16,084 nucleotides of DNA from JBBSDV01 sp038240335. Its GTDB lineage: Bacteria; Chloroflexota; Dehalococcoidia; DSTF01; JACRBR01. Position 1 is the first letter of the stretch; the number at the start of each line of letters is the position of its first letter. Location of the stretch: positions 1 to 16,084 of the forward strand of contig JBBSDV010000060.1 in assembly GCA_038240335.1 (NCBI GenBank), read 5' to 3'. The notes beneath the pieces were generated by a model, which saw only the letters and a list, made by a program, of their open reading frames with translations, ran no database searches and had not been told where the DNA came from. Made by a program: the position numbers and the translations under genes. This document shows, one piece after another, positions 1-6,145 of the stretch.

Positions 1-158
1 GCGAGCGTGCGGTCGACTTCGCCCTTCCGGACAGCGTGGGCGGACTGGGCGATCGTCGGATAGGGTATGTGCTCGGCGTCCGGGTACGAGCGGAGTGCGG
101 CGACCTCGCTATTGGTGCCGGCGGGGCCGAGGTACCCGACGCGGCGGACGGGCCCCAC
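1..158 (-). CDS. pheA: Prephenate dehydratase, N-terminal part (cut by window edge)
   Basis: Translating the minus strand from the GTG at 158 gives 52 residues before the window ends. They include RVGYLGPAGTNSEVAAL at residues 6-22, the classic N-terminal signature of prephenate dehydratase, followed by a YPDAEHIPYPTI stretch and a helix like that preceding the conserved threonine/ENS region of the family. The enzyme converts prephenate to phenylpyruvate in phenylalanine synthesis, in the cytoplasm. The catalytic and ACT regulatory parts lie outside the window. The start GTG shares one base with the TAG stop of the upstream trkA gene (TAGTG), and no clear ribosome binding site precedes it, so it is probably translated by coupling as the last visible gene of the usp-trkA-trkA operon. 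Identity is confident from the motif; the exact start is less so. Confidence 0.85.
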   Translation of the reverse strand, partial: MGPVRRVGYLGPAGTNSEVAALRSYPDAEHIPYPTIAQSAHAVRKGEVDRTL

Positions 159-847
159 TAGAAGCTGCGGACGGGCGGCGGCGCCATGAGCGCGTCACGG
201 AGCTGCTCTTCGCTCTCGTGCATGGTGACGGCGACGACCTCGTCTCCGGCGTGCAGGATCGTGTCCCCCGACGGCACCTTCGGTTGGCCGTCCTCGCCGA
301 CGACGAGCGAGATCATCGACTGGTACGGCAGCAGGATGCTCTTTACTGGCTGGCCGACGACACGCGCGTCCTCCGGGATGCGCACCTCGACGATTTCGAG
401 TCCGGTGCCCTTGAGCTTGAGCAGCGGGATGAGATGATGCGTCGGCAGCTCCTGCTCGATGTGGGCCATGATCGCTGATGTCGCGCTGACGGTGATATCG
501 ACCTCGAGGCGGCGGAAGATCTCTTCGTTCTTCGGGTCGTTGATGCGAGCGACCGTGCGGGCAACGTTGAACCGCTGCTTCGCGACCTGGCAAGCGACGA
601 GATTGGCGCCGTCGTCGCCCGTGACGGCGAGGATCATGTCGGCGCGGCCGGTGCCGGCCTTGTCGAGCACGGTGGCCTCGCAGCCGTCGCCCTCCATGAC
701 GATCTCACCGAGCTCGTCGGCAATCTCCTTCGCCTTCGCCGGATCAATTTCGATCACGAGCACTTCGTGATTGGCCTCGATCAGCTCCTTCGCGAGATGG
801 AAGCCGACCTTACCGCCGCCGACGACGATGATGTACATGGTGTTCAT
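158..847 (-). CDS. trkA: TrkA-family potassium uptake regulator with NAD-binding and TrkA-C domains
   Basis: A 229-residue cytoplasmic RCK protein. Residues 5-120 form a Rossmann domain with the glycine motif G10-x-G12-xx-G15 and an acidic residue at the end of strand two (VIEID, 32-35), as expected for NAD(H) binding. Residues about 145-215 form the ligand-binding TrkA-C domain (LKGTGLEIVEVRIPED...GDEVVAV). Such proteins sit on the inner face of Trk/Ktr potassium channels and gate them in response to nucleotides. The start ATG overlaps the stop of the preceding trkA gene (ATGA); a second ATG three codons on (838) is possible. The last residues overlap the pheA start by 1 nt. E. coli TrkA carries two such units in one chain; here they are split over two adjacent genes, as in actinobacterial ceoB/ceoC. 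No membrane subunit (TrkH/KtrB) is visible. Confidence 0.9.
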   Translation of the reverse strand: MNTMYIIVVGGGKVGFHLAKELIEANHEVLVIEIDPAKAKEIADELGEIVMEGDGCEATVLDKAGTGRADMILAVTGDDGANLVACQVAKQRFNVARTVARINDPKNEEIFRRLEVDITVSATSAIMAHIEQELPTHHLIPLLKLKGTGLEIVEVRIPEDARVVGQPVKSILLPYQSMISLVVGEDGQPKVPSGDTILHAGDEVVAVTMHESEEQLRDALMAPPPVRSF

Positions 848-1305
848 GCGCTCGCCCCGTCCTGCAGCATGAATTCGGCGACGACGTCATTCGCCGCCTC
901 GTCCGTGGGCGCTTCGATCATGCGCTTGAGGCGCCGTGCCTGGACGCGGGTGGGACTGATCGTGCGGATGCCCATGTTTCGGTACATCTCCTCGCGCAGC
1001 GGGTCGAAGACGCGGCAAGCGGCGACCTTGACGCCGAAGATGTGCTTGGCGATTTGCGCCGCCATCACGTTGCGGTTGTCGCCGCGCGTCGCGCTGACGA
1101 AGATGTCCGCGCGGTCGATGCCGATCCGGCGCAGCACGTCGACGTCCGTGCCATTGCCGACGTGCGTCGTCCCCTTGAACCCGTCGGGGAGAAAGCGAAA
1201 TGCGGACGGGTCGATGTCGACGATGACGACCTCGTTGTCCTCGTTATCGAGGTCTACCGCCAGAGCCGCGCCAACGCGGCCGCAGCCCATGATCACTACG
1301 TTCAT
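844..1305 (-). CDS. trkA: TrkA-family protein, NAD-binding domain only
   Basis: A 153-residue protein made almost entirely of one TrkA-N Rossmann domain: MNVVIMGCGRVG at the start with glycines G7, G9 and G12, an acidic D30 ending strand two (VIVDID), and a GNGTD loop near residues 50-54. About 35 residues after the domain form a helix (RVQARRLKRMIEAP) and a short tail; the C-terminal TrkA-C domain present in the next gene is missing. The likely role is the nucleotide-sensing half of a potassium-channel gating ring, working with its neighbour. GGGAG four bases before the ATG is a reasonable ribosome binding site. It starts 18 nt after the usp stop and ends overlapping the next trkA by 4 nt, so it is co-transcribed. 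Because the split is into two clean ORFs with sequence differences, it is a real gene pair and not a frameshift. Confidence 0.88.
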   Translation of the reverse strand: MNVVIMGCGRVGAALAVDLDNEDNEVVIVDIDPSAFRFLPDGFKGTTHVGNGTDVDVLRRIGIDRADIFVSATRGDNRNVMAAQIAKHIFGVKVAACRVFDPLREEMYRNMGIRTISPTRVQARRLKRMIEAPTDEAANDVVAEFMLQDGASA

Positions 1306-1323
1306 GTCACTCCCGCTTCGATC

Positions 1324-1773
1324 TTATTCTCGCACAGGATGGCGCCAGAGCCATACGTTGCACGGCGCCGCGCGAAGCACGTACTGCGTCAAGCGCCCCA
1401 TCTGGTATTCGCCCGAAGGCGCCTTGTTCTCTGCGCCCATCAGGATCAGGTCGACATTGCGCTCCATCGCCTCGTCGACGATGGCGTGGCCGGCTTCGCG
1501 CGCTTGCAACAGCTCGCCATCAAGGCGGAAGTCGGCTTCGCTGGCGACGCGCTCGGCACGCATGAGGACGTCTTCGCCGGTAGCAGCCTCGGCGGAGAGA
1601 TCGGCGTCAAGGGGAAGCGATCGCTTCACCTCGATGACGTGGACGGCGTAGACCTTGCCTTTGTTGCGCTTTGCGATGCTGCAGGCGAGCGACACGGCAT
1701 CGAGGCTTGCGGCAGAGCCATCTACGGCGACGAGGATGGACCGCACGCCTGCCGTGGGGTCAGAAGAAGCCAA
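1324..1773 (-). CDS. Universal stress protein (UspA family), TTG start
   Basis: A 149-residue single UspA domain. RSILVAVDGSAASLDAV (11-27) is the family's first strand and helix, with the acidic D18. The C-terminal half has the LILMGAENK strand-loop (109-117) and the VLRAAPCNVWLWRHP ending (132-146). The usual ATP-binding pattern G-2x-G-9x-G-S/T appears as G113-2x-N116-9x-G126-R127, so the second glycine and the final S/T are replaced; ATP binding may be lost. The TTG at 1773 is preferred because GAGGT lies 7 nt upstream and a promoter sits about 50 nt upstream. The reading frame stays open to 1980, but that extension is not protein-like and crosses the promoter. It is first gene of the usp-trkA-trkA-pheA operon, which suggests a role tied to potassium or osmotic stress (inference). 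Confidence 0.87.
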   Translation of the reverse strand: MASSDPTAGVRSILVAVDGSAASLDAVSLACSIAKRNKGKVYAVHVIEVKRSLPLDADLSAEAATGEDVLMRAERVASEADFRLDGELLQAREAGHAIVDEAMERNVDLILMGAENKAPSGEYQMGRLTQYVLRAAPCNVWLWRHPVRE

Positions 1774-1824
1774 GTGTTGTACCTCGCACCCGCCGCGGCA
1801 GGTGATTGTCGCGGGCGTCCCGGC

Positions 1825-1853
1825 ATTATAGGAACGGTCCCTTCTACCGGCAA
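1825..1853 (-). promoter_or_regulatory. Sigma-70-type promoter for the usp-trkA-trkA-pheA operon
   Basis: On the minus strand TTGCCG (1853-1848), a 17-base spacer and a perfect TATAAT (1830-1825) stand about 50 bases upstream of the chosen usp TTG start. The predicted transcript would have a leader of roughly 45 nt containing the GAGGT ribosome binding site. The exact -10 match and ideal spacing make this the best promoter in the window. Confidence 0.75.
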
Positions 1854-2324
1854 CCGATTTGGCGAGGCGGTTGGCTCGTCTGTCAACGGCGCGTCGAGCG
1901 ATCGGATTGCGCTCGCTGACGGCCGCACGCGCGATGCGTGGTGTCATCTCGGGCGTCGGCCCTCGCGGGCCGCGCGACAAACCGTCTCGTCACTAATGGT
2001 GGATGCCTGTGTAGCGCGTCTCATGGAATCGTTTGGTACTTCTGGTGTTTTGTGCCCCGGCGCGGGTCGTGAGGGATCGTGAAGAATGGTGGCCACGACC
2101 AGTATGGCGAGACGGCCTGCGATCTCGGAGGCGATCGCCGCACTCCCGCGGCTTGTCCGGCGAGATGTCGGCGGCGGTATCGAACTCGTACGGGTATTCC
2201 CTTGATTCGGCGGTGTCTGCGGCGGCGAATCGGCGGCTCGATCCATTTGCTGCCGATACATCACTATCGCACGGATGGCTGCGCCGCTGCGCGTCATTCT
2301 CCGGCGACGAGAAAGGATCCGTGG
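1854..2324. other. Non-coding stretch between usp promoter and GGDEF-like gene
   Basis: About 470 bases between two divergent genes. Open frames run through it but their products are arginine/proline-rich or scrambled and match nothing. One short plus-strand ORF (2086-2205, 39 codons) reads more like protein but has no good ribosome binding site. The part around 2025-2060 is slightly richer in A+T than the surroundings. I find no confident promoter for the downstream gene, no strong hairpin and no RNA gene. It may hold regulatory sites or decayed coding sequence. Confidence 0.5.
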
Positions 2325-2711
2325 TTGGCGAACAGCGAGACGCACGACCGGCGCTACCTGCAGTACCGGCTCCACGAGGAACTTGATCGTGGCAAGCGGT
2401 ATGGCCGCGAGTTCTCGCTGCTGGTGTTCGAGATGGTGCCGTCGTCGGACGCGCTGCCGCCGCGGCGCAAGATGCGGCTCGCGCTGCAAGCGATCGCCGC
2501 GACCGTGCGGCCGTCTGATGTGATCGCCGAAGCCTACGAGGACACGGTGGCGGTACTGCTCGTTGAGACGGGCGCGCGCGGGGCGAAGGATGCGCTGATG
2601 CGGATCCGGAACCGGATCGTGGGCTCGGCCGGTACCTGGCAGGTGAGCCTGTACTACTTCCCGCAGCAGGGGGAGATGATCGCCGCACTGCCGCTCCTCA
2701 CGGCGGCATAG
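2325..2711 (+). CDS. Degenerate GGDEF-like protein, probably catalytically inactive
   Basis: A 128-residue protein from a TTG start with AAGGA seven bases upstream. The order of elements follows a diguanylate-cyclase domain: YLQYRLHEELDRGKRYGREFSLLVFEM (11-37) matches the usual first helix and strand (L..E..R..RYG.P.SLL..D.D), RKMRLALQAIAATVRPSDVIAE (48-69) matches the helix leading to the active loop, and VAVLLVETGARGAKDALMRIRNRI (75-98) matches the segment after it. Where the active-site GGDEF should be, the sequence is AYEDT (70-74), so cyclic-di-GMP synthesis is not expected. It is also shorter than the usual ~160 residues. It stands alone, converging on the histidine kinase gene. It could be a scaffold, a dimerisation partner or a relic. 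Upstream in-frame sequence back to 2079 is not protein-like, which supports the TTG start. Confidence 0.68.
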   Translation: MANSETHDRRYLQYRLHEELDRGKRYGREFSLLVFEMVPSSDALPPRRKMRLALQAIAATVRPSDVIAEAYEDTVAVLLVETGARGAKDALMRIRNRIVGSAGTWQVSLYYFPQQGEMIAALPLLTAA

Positions 2712-2796
2712 ACGCGCGCGGACTTCCATTGCCGGTGGGCGGAAGCAGTCACGAACCAGGCCGCGCATGAGACCACGATCTGATCCGCGCTTCGCG

Positions 2797-4308
2797 TCAG
2801 GCGCCGGCCTCGGGCATGCCGAGGGTGCTTGCGGGCGGCTTCGGCGCGGGCTGCGCCGCGTTCCGTTGGCTCGCGGCGAGCGGCAGCGTGAACGCGAATG
2901 TGGTGCCGCTGCTGGCGTTTGACTCGGCGCGGATCTCGCCACCGTGCGCGCGCACGATCTCGCGCGAGATCGCGAGACCGAGGCCGGTGCCGCTGCCCGC
3001 GGTCTCGTCGCTGCTTCGGTAGAAGCGGTCGAAGACGTTCGGCAGAGCGGCCGCCGCGATCCCCGCGCCGGCGTCCGTCACGTAGATTTCGACAAAGCCG
3101 CGACTCGCGGGGCGCGTACCGATCTCGATGCGGCTGCCGGCGGCGCTGTGGCGAAGCCCGTTGTCGATCAGGTTTCCGAGCACTTGCTCGATGCGATCGA
3201 AATCGGCCATCACCGTCGCATCGGCGGCGTGCCGAGTTTCGAGCGCGATCTCGCCGTCGGCGGCGCGCAGCGCGAAGACGTCACGGACATGGGCCAGCAG
3301 TTCCGATGTGCGTACGGCGGCGACATTCATCACCTGCTGCCCGGACTCGATGCGGGACAGGTCGAGCAGCTCACCGACGAGGCGCAGGAGTCGAAGCGAC
3401 TCGACGTCGATCACGCGGGCCGCCCGCGCGCGCTCGGCCTCCGTGTCCAGCGTGCCATCCATCATCGCCTGCGAGAAGCCGCGGATCGACGTCAGCGGGG
3501 TCTTCAGCTCGTGCGAGACGTTGGCGAGAAACTCGCGGAGGGCGTGCTGCGACGATTGCACCGAGTCCGCCATCGTGTTGACATCCCGCGCGAGCGCCTG
3601 CACCTCGCTTGGCCCCGATGCCGGCACGCGCTGCCGGTAGTCGCCGCGGGCGACAGCGCGCACGCCGGCGGTGACGCGCCCGAGCGGCCGGTAGAGCGAT
3701 GCCGAGAGCACGATTGCGACGACGAGAGCGGAACCGACGCCGATGAGCGCGGCGAACAGCAGCTGGCGCCGCAGATCGCGCGCGACGTCCGGTCCCGCCG
3801 ACTCCGGCAGCGCGACGACGATCGAGGCCAATCCCGCCGGCTGAGCGCGTACGGCGGCGGGCATCGGCACATTGACGAAGACCAGAGAGCGGCCGTCGGC
3901 GGTCTTGTGTTTCGACTCCGGCAGCTGGCCGAACTGCGGCCCCTTGGGCGGCGGCGGCGGCACGCTGAATTGCTCCCCAGCGAGAGACGGATCCGATACC
4001 CCGTCCGGGATGACGCTGCCATCGGCGTTGAGCAAGAGGACGATGACGCCCGATTGCTCCCGCTGCAGCTTGAGGTAATCCGTGAGGTCGGAGCGCAGAC
4101 GCTGGCCGGCGCGCACGTTGCCCGTGCGGGCGGCGCTCAGCGTGAGGTTGTAGTAGATCGGCGTCGCCACCTGGCGCAGGGTGGCGGCGGTGAGCTGCTC
4201 GCGGTAGCCGCCGAGGCGTGAATAGAGCGCGCTTCCGGCAGCGACGAGCGTGATCAGCACGATGAGCATGAACGAGGCAATGATCCGGGCGCGCAGGCTT
4301 CTCAGCAC
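2797..4308 (-). CDS. Sensor histidine kinase with HAMP domain (PhoR/BaeS-like)
   Basis: 503 residues from a GTG start one base after the regulator's stop, with AAGGA eight bases upstream; an in-frame ATG at 4353 would overlap the regulator by 44 nt. Order: membrane helix about 8-28; extracytoplasmic sensor about 35-180 holding a proline run at 117-121; second membrane helix about 183-205; HAMP to about 255; dimerisation/phosphoacceptor segment FLANVSHELKTPLTSIRGF with H266; ATPase domain with N box NLIDNGLRHS near 379, G1 DAGAGI at 412-417 and G2 GTGLGL at 440-445. All catalytic motifs are intact. The last 25 residues are a proline/alanine-rich tail. It autophosphorylates and passes phosphate to the adjacent PhoB-type regulator. 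The sensor region has no recognised binding motif, so the signal is unknown. Confidence 0.95.
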   Translation of the reverse strand: MLRSLRARIIASFMLIVLITLVAAGSALYSRLGGYREQLTAATLRQVATPIYYNLTLSAARTGNVRAGQRLRSDLTDYLKLQREQSGVIVLLLNADGSVIPDGVSDPSLAGEQFSVPPPPPKGPQFGQLPESKHKTADGRSLVFVNVPMPAAVRAQPAGLASIVVALPESAGPDVARDLRRQLLFAALIGVGSALVVAIVLSASLYRPLGRVTAGVRAVARGDYRQRVPASGPSEVQALARDVNTMADSVQSSQHALREFLANVSHELKTPLTSIRGFSQAMMDGTLDTEAERARAARVIDVESLRLLRLVGELLDLSRIESGQQVMNVAAVRTSELLAHVRDVFALRAADGEIALETRHAADATVMADFDRIEQVLGNLIDNGLRHSAAGSRIEIGTRPASRGFVEIYVTDAGAGIAAAALPNVFDRFYRSSDETAGSGTGLGLAISREIVRAHGGEIRAESNASSGTTFAFTLPLAASQRNAAQPAPKPPASTLGMPEAGA

Positions 4309-4309
4309 G

Positions 4310-5014
4310 TCAGGCTTCCTTGCGTGCAGCGTCTTCGACGAGCTTATAGCCAACCCCGCGTACAGTCACGATGCTGAGGCCGGAATCAACGAGCCGTGCG
4401 CGGACGTGCTGCACGTGGACGTCGACAGTCCGCGTTTCGCCGTAGAAGTTGTAGCCCCAGACGCGATCGAGCAGCTGCTCGCGGGTGAGGACGATGCCAT
4501 TGTTCTCGGCAAGCGTGGCGAGCAAGTCGAACTCTTTCGTCCGCAGATCGAGCTCGCGGTCGCCGACCATCACCTCGCGACGCTGCTTGTCGACGGTGAC
4601 GCGACCAACGCGCGTGACGGCGCCGGGCGCGTGTCCGGCGTTGCTCTCGGAACGGCGCAGAATCGCCTTGACGCGGGCAACGAGCTCGCGCGGATTGAAC
4701 GGCTTCGTCAGATAGTCGTCGGCGCCGAGCTCGAGGCCGAGGATCTTGTCGATGTCCTCGTCGCGCGCCGTGAGCATGATGATCGGGATGTCGCTTTCCT
4801 GGCGCAGCTGCTTGCAGACGTCGTACCCGCTCTTCCCCGGCAGCATCAGATCGAGGACGACGAGATTGGCGTTGGTGGACAAGATCTGGGCGGCAGCAGT
4901 GGTGCCGTCGGACAGGCAGGTGACGTCGAAGCCCTCCTTCTGGAGGTACAACGAAGCCAGCTCGCGAATGTGCTCGTCGTCATCGACGATGACGATCCTG
5001 GCGCTTCCGGGCAT
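4310..5014 (-). CDS. OmpR/PhoB-family response regulator
   Basis: A 234-residue two-domain transcription factor. The receiver (residues 5-120) has the acidic pocket D11-D12-D13, phosphoacceptor D55 in LVVLDLMLPGKSG, the switch threonine T82 (IIMLTARDED) and the invariant K104 (YLTKPFNPRE). A linker leads to a winged-helix DNA-binding domain (about 132-230) with RTKEFDLLATLAENNGIVLTR, the recognition region TVDVHVQHVRARL and the terminal hairpin VRGVGYKL. The ATG is preceded by GGAGG at close spacing. Its stop is followed after one base by the kinase GTG, so the two are translated together. No clear -35/-10 pair is visible in the 5015-5127 gap. The hairpin at 5128-5162 separates it from the exported-protein gene upstream. 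Confidence 0.95.
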   Translation of the reverse strand: MPGSARIVIVDDDEHIRELASLYLQKEGFDVTCLSDGTTAAAQILSTNANLVVLDLMLPGKSGYDVCKQLRQESDIPIIMLTARDEDIDKILGLELGADDYLTKPFNPRELVARVKAILRRSESNAGHAPGAVTRVGRVTVDKQRREVMVGDRELDLRTKEFDLLATLAENNGIVLTREQLLDRVWGYNFYGETRTVDVHVQHVRARLVDSGLSIVTVRGVGYKLVEDAARKEA

Positions 5015-5127
5015 GCTTCCTCCGACTCCCGCTGTATCGTATCTCCGTAGGTATCGGCGCCGAAACTTCTAGTATGGCCCTTGCTCAGCACCGATCTGTT
5101 GCGGCAACCGCCCCGATTTTCGAATGC

Positions 5128-5162
5128 CGATGGAGGACGGGTCGATCCCCCGTCCTCCATCG
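5128..5162 (-). terminator. Perfect 14-bp hairpin, likely terminator of the exported-protein gene
   Basis: Positions 5128-5141 are exactly complementary to 5149-5162, with a 7-base loop; the stem is built around GGAGGACGGG. It begins 24 bases after the stop of the 5186-5683 gene. No T-run follows on either strand, so it is not a textbook intrinsic terminator; it could be a U-less terminator, an mRNA 3'-end stabiliser or a processing site. Confidence 0.6.
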
Positions 5163-5185
5163 CGTCCTTGCAACTGCCGCACGGC

Positions 5186-5683
5186 TTACGGCGCAGGGGT
5201 CGGGTCGGCGGCTGCGATGCCGGCGAACGCGCCGTCGTCGGTCCACGGGTGCGGGTCACCGCCGTTGACGCGGTACTCGCCGTTGCCCTTGAGATAGGCC
5301 CAACCGCGGCCGAAGACGTGCAAGTCGATGCCGCGACCGACGGCGATGACGGCGACGTCCGTGCCCTGGATGCGGGCCTCGCCGTGGAACCCGAAGTACA
5401 CCGTAAAGCCGTGCCAATCCGCGGTTTCGCCGTTGCCCTGGACGTCGATGTGCGCGTCGCCGTGGACGTCCTTGACGAGCAGGATCCCCTCCTCGGCTGT
5501 TGCGTGGTAGTCGATCAGTCCCTTGACGGCGGCGACGCCGGTGCCGTTGGCGTCGAGCACGCCGCGCCCGCCGAGCACGACGCCGGGACGGCCCGGCGCG
5601 GCATCGGCGGCGGGTGCGAAGGCCGCGAACGCCATGCCGGCGATCGCGACGACGGCGGCCAGTACCCCTAACTTCTTCAGCAT
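5186..5683 (-). CDS. Exported glycine-patterned protein of unknown function
   Basis: A 165-residue protein. The ATG at 5683 is chosen because AGGAGG lies six bases upstream; two ATGs further up (5689, 5701) would contain or overlap that site. Residues 1-28 are a signal peptide: KK, a hydrophobic stretch to about residue 22, then a cleavage site after ADA (28). The mature part is a succession of short beta-like strands punctuated by glycines: GGRGVLDANGTG, ILLVKDVHGDAHIDVQGNG, YFGFHGEARIQG, VAVIAVGRGIDLHVFGRGWAYLKGNGEYRVNG. This spacing suggests a single-sheet or beta-helix-like fold. There are no cysteines in the mature part, no lipobox and no anchoring helix, so it is probably released or periplasmic. 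I do not recognise an assigned function. A hairpin follows the gene. Confidence 0.75.
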   Translation of the reverse strand: MLKKLGVLAAVVAIAGMAFAAFAPAADAAPGRPGVVLGGRGVLDANGTGVAAVKGLIDYHATAEEGILLVKDVHGDAHIDVQGNGETADWHGFTVYFGFHGEARIQGTDVAVIAVGRGIDLHVFGRGWAYLKGNGEYRVNGGDPHPWTDDGAFAGIAAADPTPAP

Positions 5684-5968
5684 GATCATCCTCCTGTGCA
5701 TGTGACGCTCGCCACGTGACGAGCCCGTCAGTTCATGCTGCTACTATCGCTGCGCACTCCCGCCGCGGTGTTAACGCACGTCCGCTGCACGGGAAAGTCT
5801 CGGTAAAGGGTTTGTAATGCAGATTCAGGCGAGGGACCGTCGGTACCGATTCAGGCGCCCACGCGCGTTCTACAGACGTGCGCACGCCGGCGTCGTTGTG
5901 ATGCGACCGTTACGAATGTCGGGACTTCGCTGATAGGCGATATCGGCGCGAGATGAAACAATCAACGC
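5684..5968. other. Divergent intergenic region with direct repeat and palindromes
   Basis: About 285 bases between the exported-protein gene and the small coiled-coil ORF, which point away from each other. It holds a 10-bp direct repeat, GATTCAGGCG, at 5822-5831 and 5848-5857 (26 bp apart, so about two and a half DNA turns), an inverted repeat GCTCG-8-CGAGC at 5707-5724 centred on CACGTG, and the palindrome CGTGCGCACG at 5877-5886. These may be regulator sites. No convincing -35/-10 pair was found for either gene. Confidence 0.35.
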
Positions 5969-6145
5969 ATGATGAACAACAACACAGACGCACTGACGCC
6001 CGACCAGACGCCACGCCCGATCTCATCGCGAGTCGCCGAGCTCGAGCAGACGATCGCCGAACGAGACGAGAAGCTCCGATCGCTAAATAGGGCGCTGGCG
6101 GAGGCTCTGGCCGAACTCGAGATGAGCGCGACGAAAGCCGCGTAG
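5969..6145 (+). CDS. Small coiled-coil protein, 58 residues
   Basis: ATGATG at 5969 opens a 58-codon frame ending in TAG at 6145. The first 18 residues are polar and probably disordered (MMNNNTDALTPDQTPRPI); residues 19-52 form a continuous amphipathic helix with leucines and hydrophobics at heptad spacing (VAELEQTIAERDEKLRSL, then NRALAEALAELEM), typical of a short coiled coil that dimerises. No domain name can be given. The amino-acid composition and heptad pattern look like a real protein, not chance reading. Against it, no Shine-Dalgarno sequence or clear promoter precedes the ATG. Its stop abuts the stop of the converging binding-protein gene with no intervening base. Confidence 0.6.
   Translation: MMNNNTDALTPDQTPRPISSRVAELEQTIAERDEKLRSLNRALAEALAELEMSATKAA

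Noticed and set aside
767..1651. 294-codon open frame on the plus strand
   Set aside because: Antisense to the trkA and usp genes, serine/arginine-rich, no recognisable motif.
2086..2205. 39-codon plus-strand ORF with a helix-like translation
   Set aside because: Too short, poor ribosome binding site, no family resemblance; left as part of the non-coding stretch.
1944..2942. 332-codon open frame on the minus strand
   Set aside because: Arginine/proline-rich translation crossing the GGDEF-like gene and the end of the kinase gene; no protein-like segments.
2944..4221. 425-codon open frame on the plus strand
   Set aside because: It runs antisense through the histidine kinase and its product is compositionally biased with no domain; a shadow of GC-rich coding.
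5128..5162. Textbook intrinsic terminator
   Set aside because: The stem is perfect but no T-run follows on either strand, so it is only listed as a likely terminator-type hairpin.
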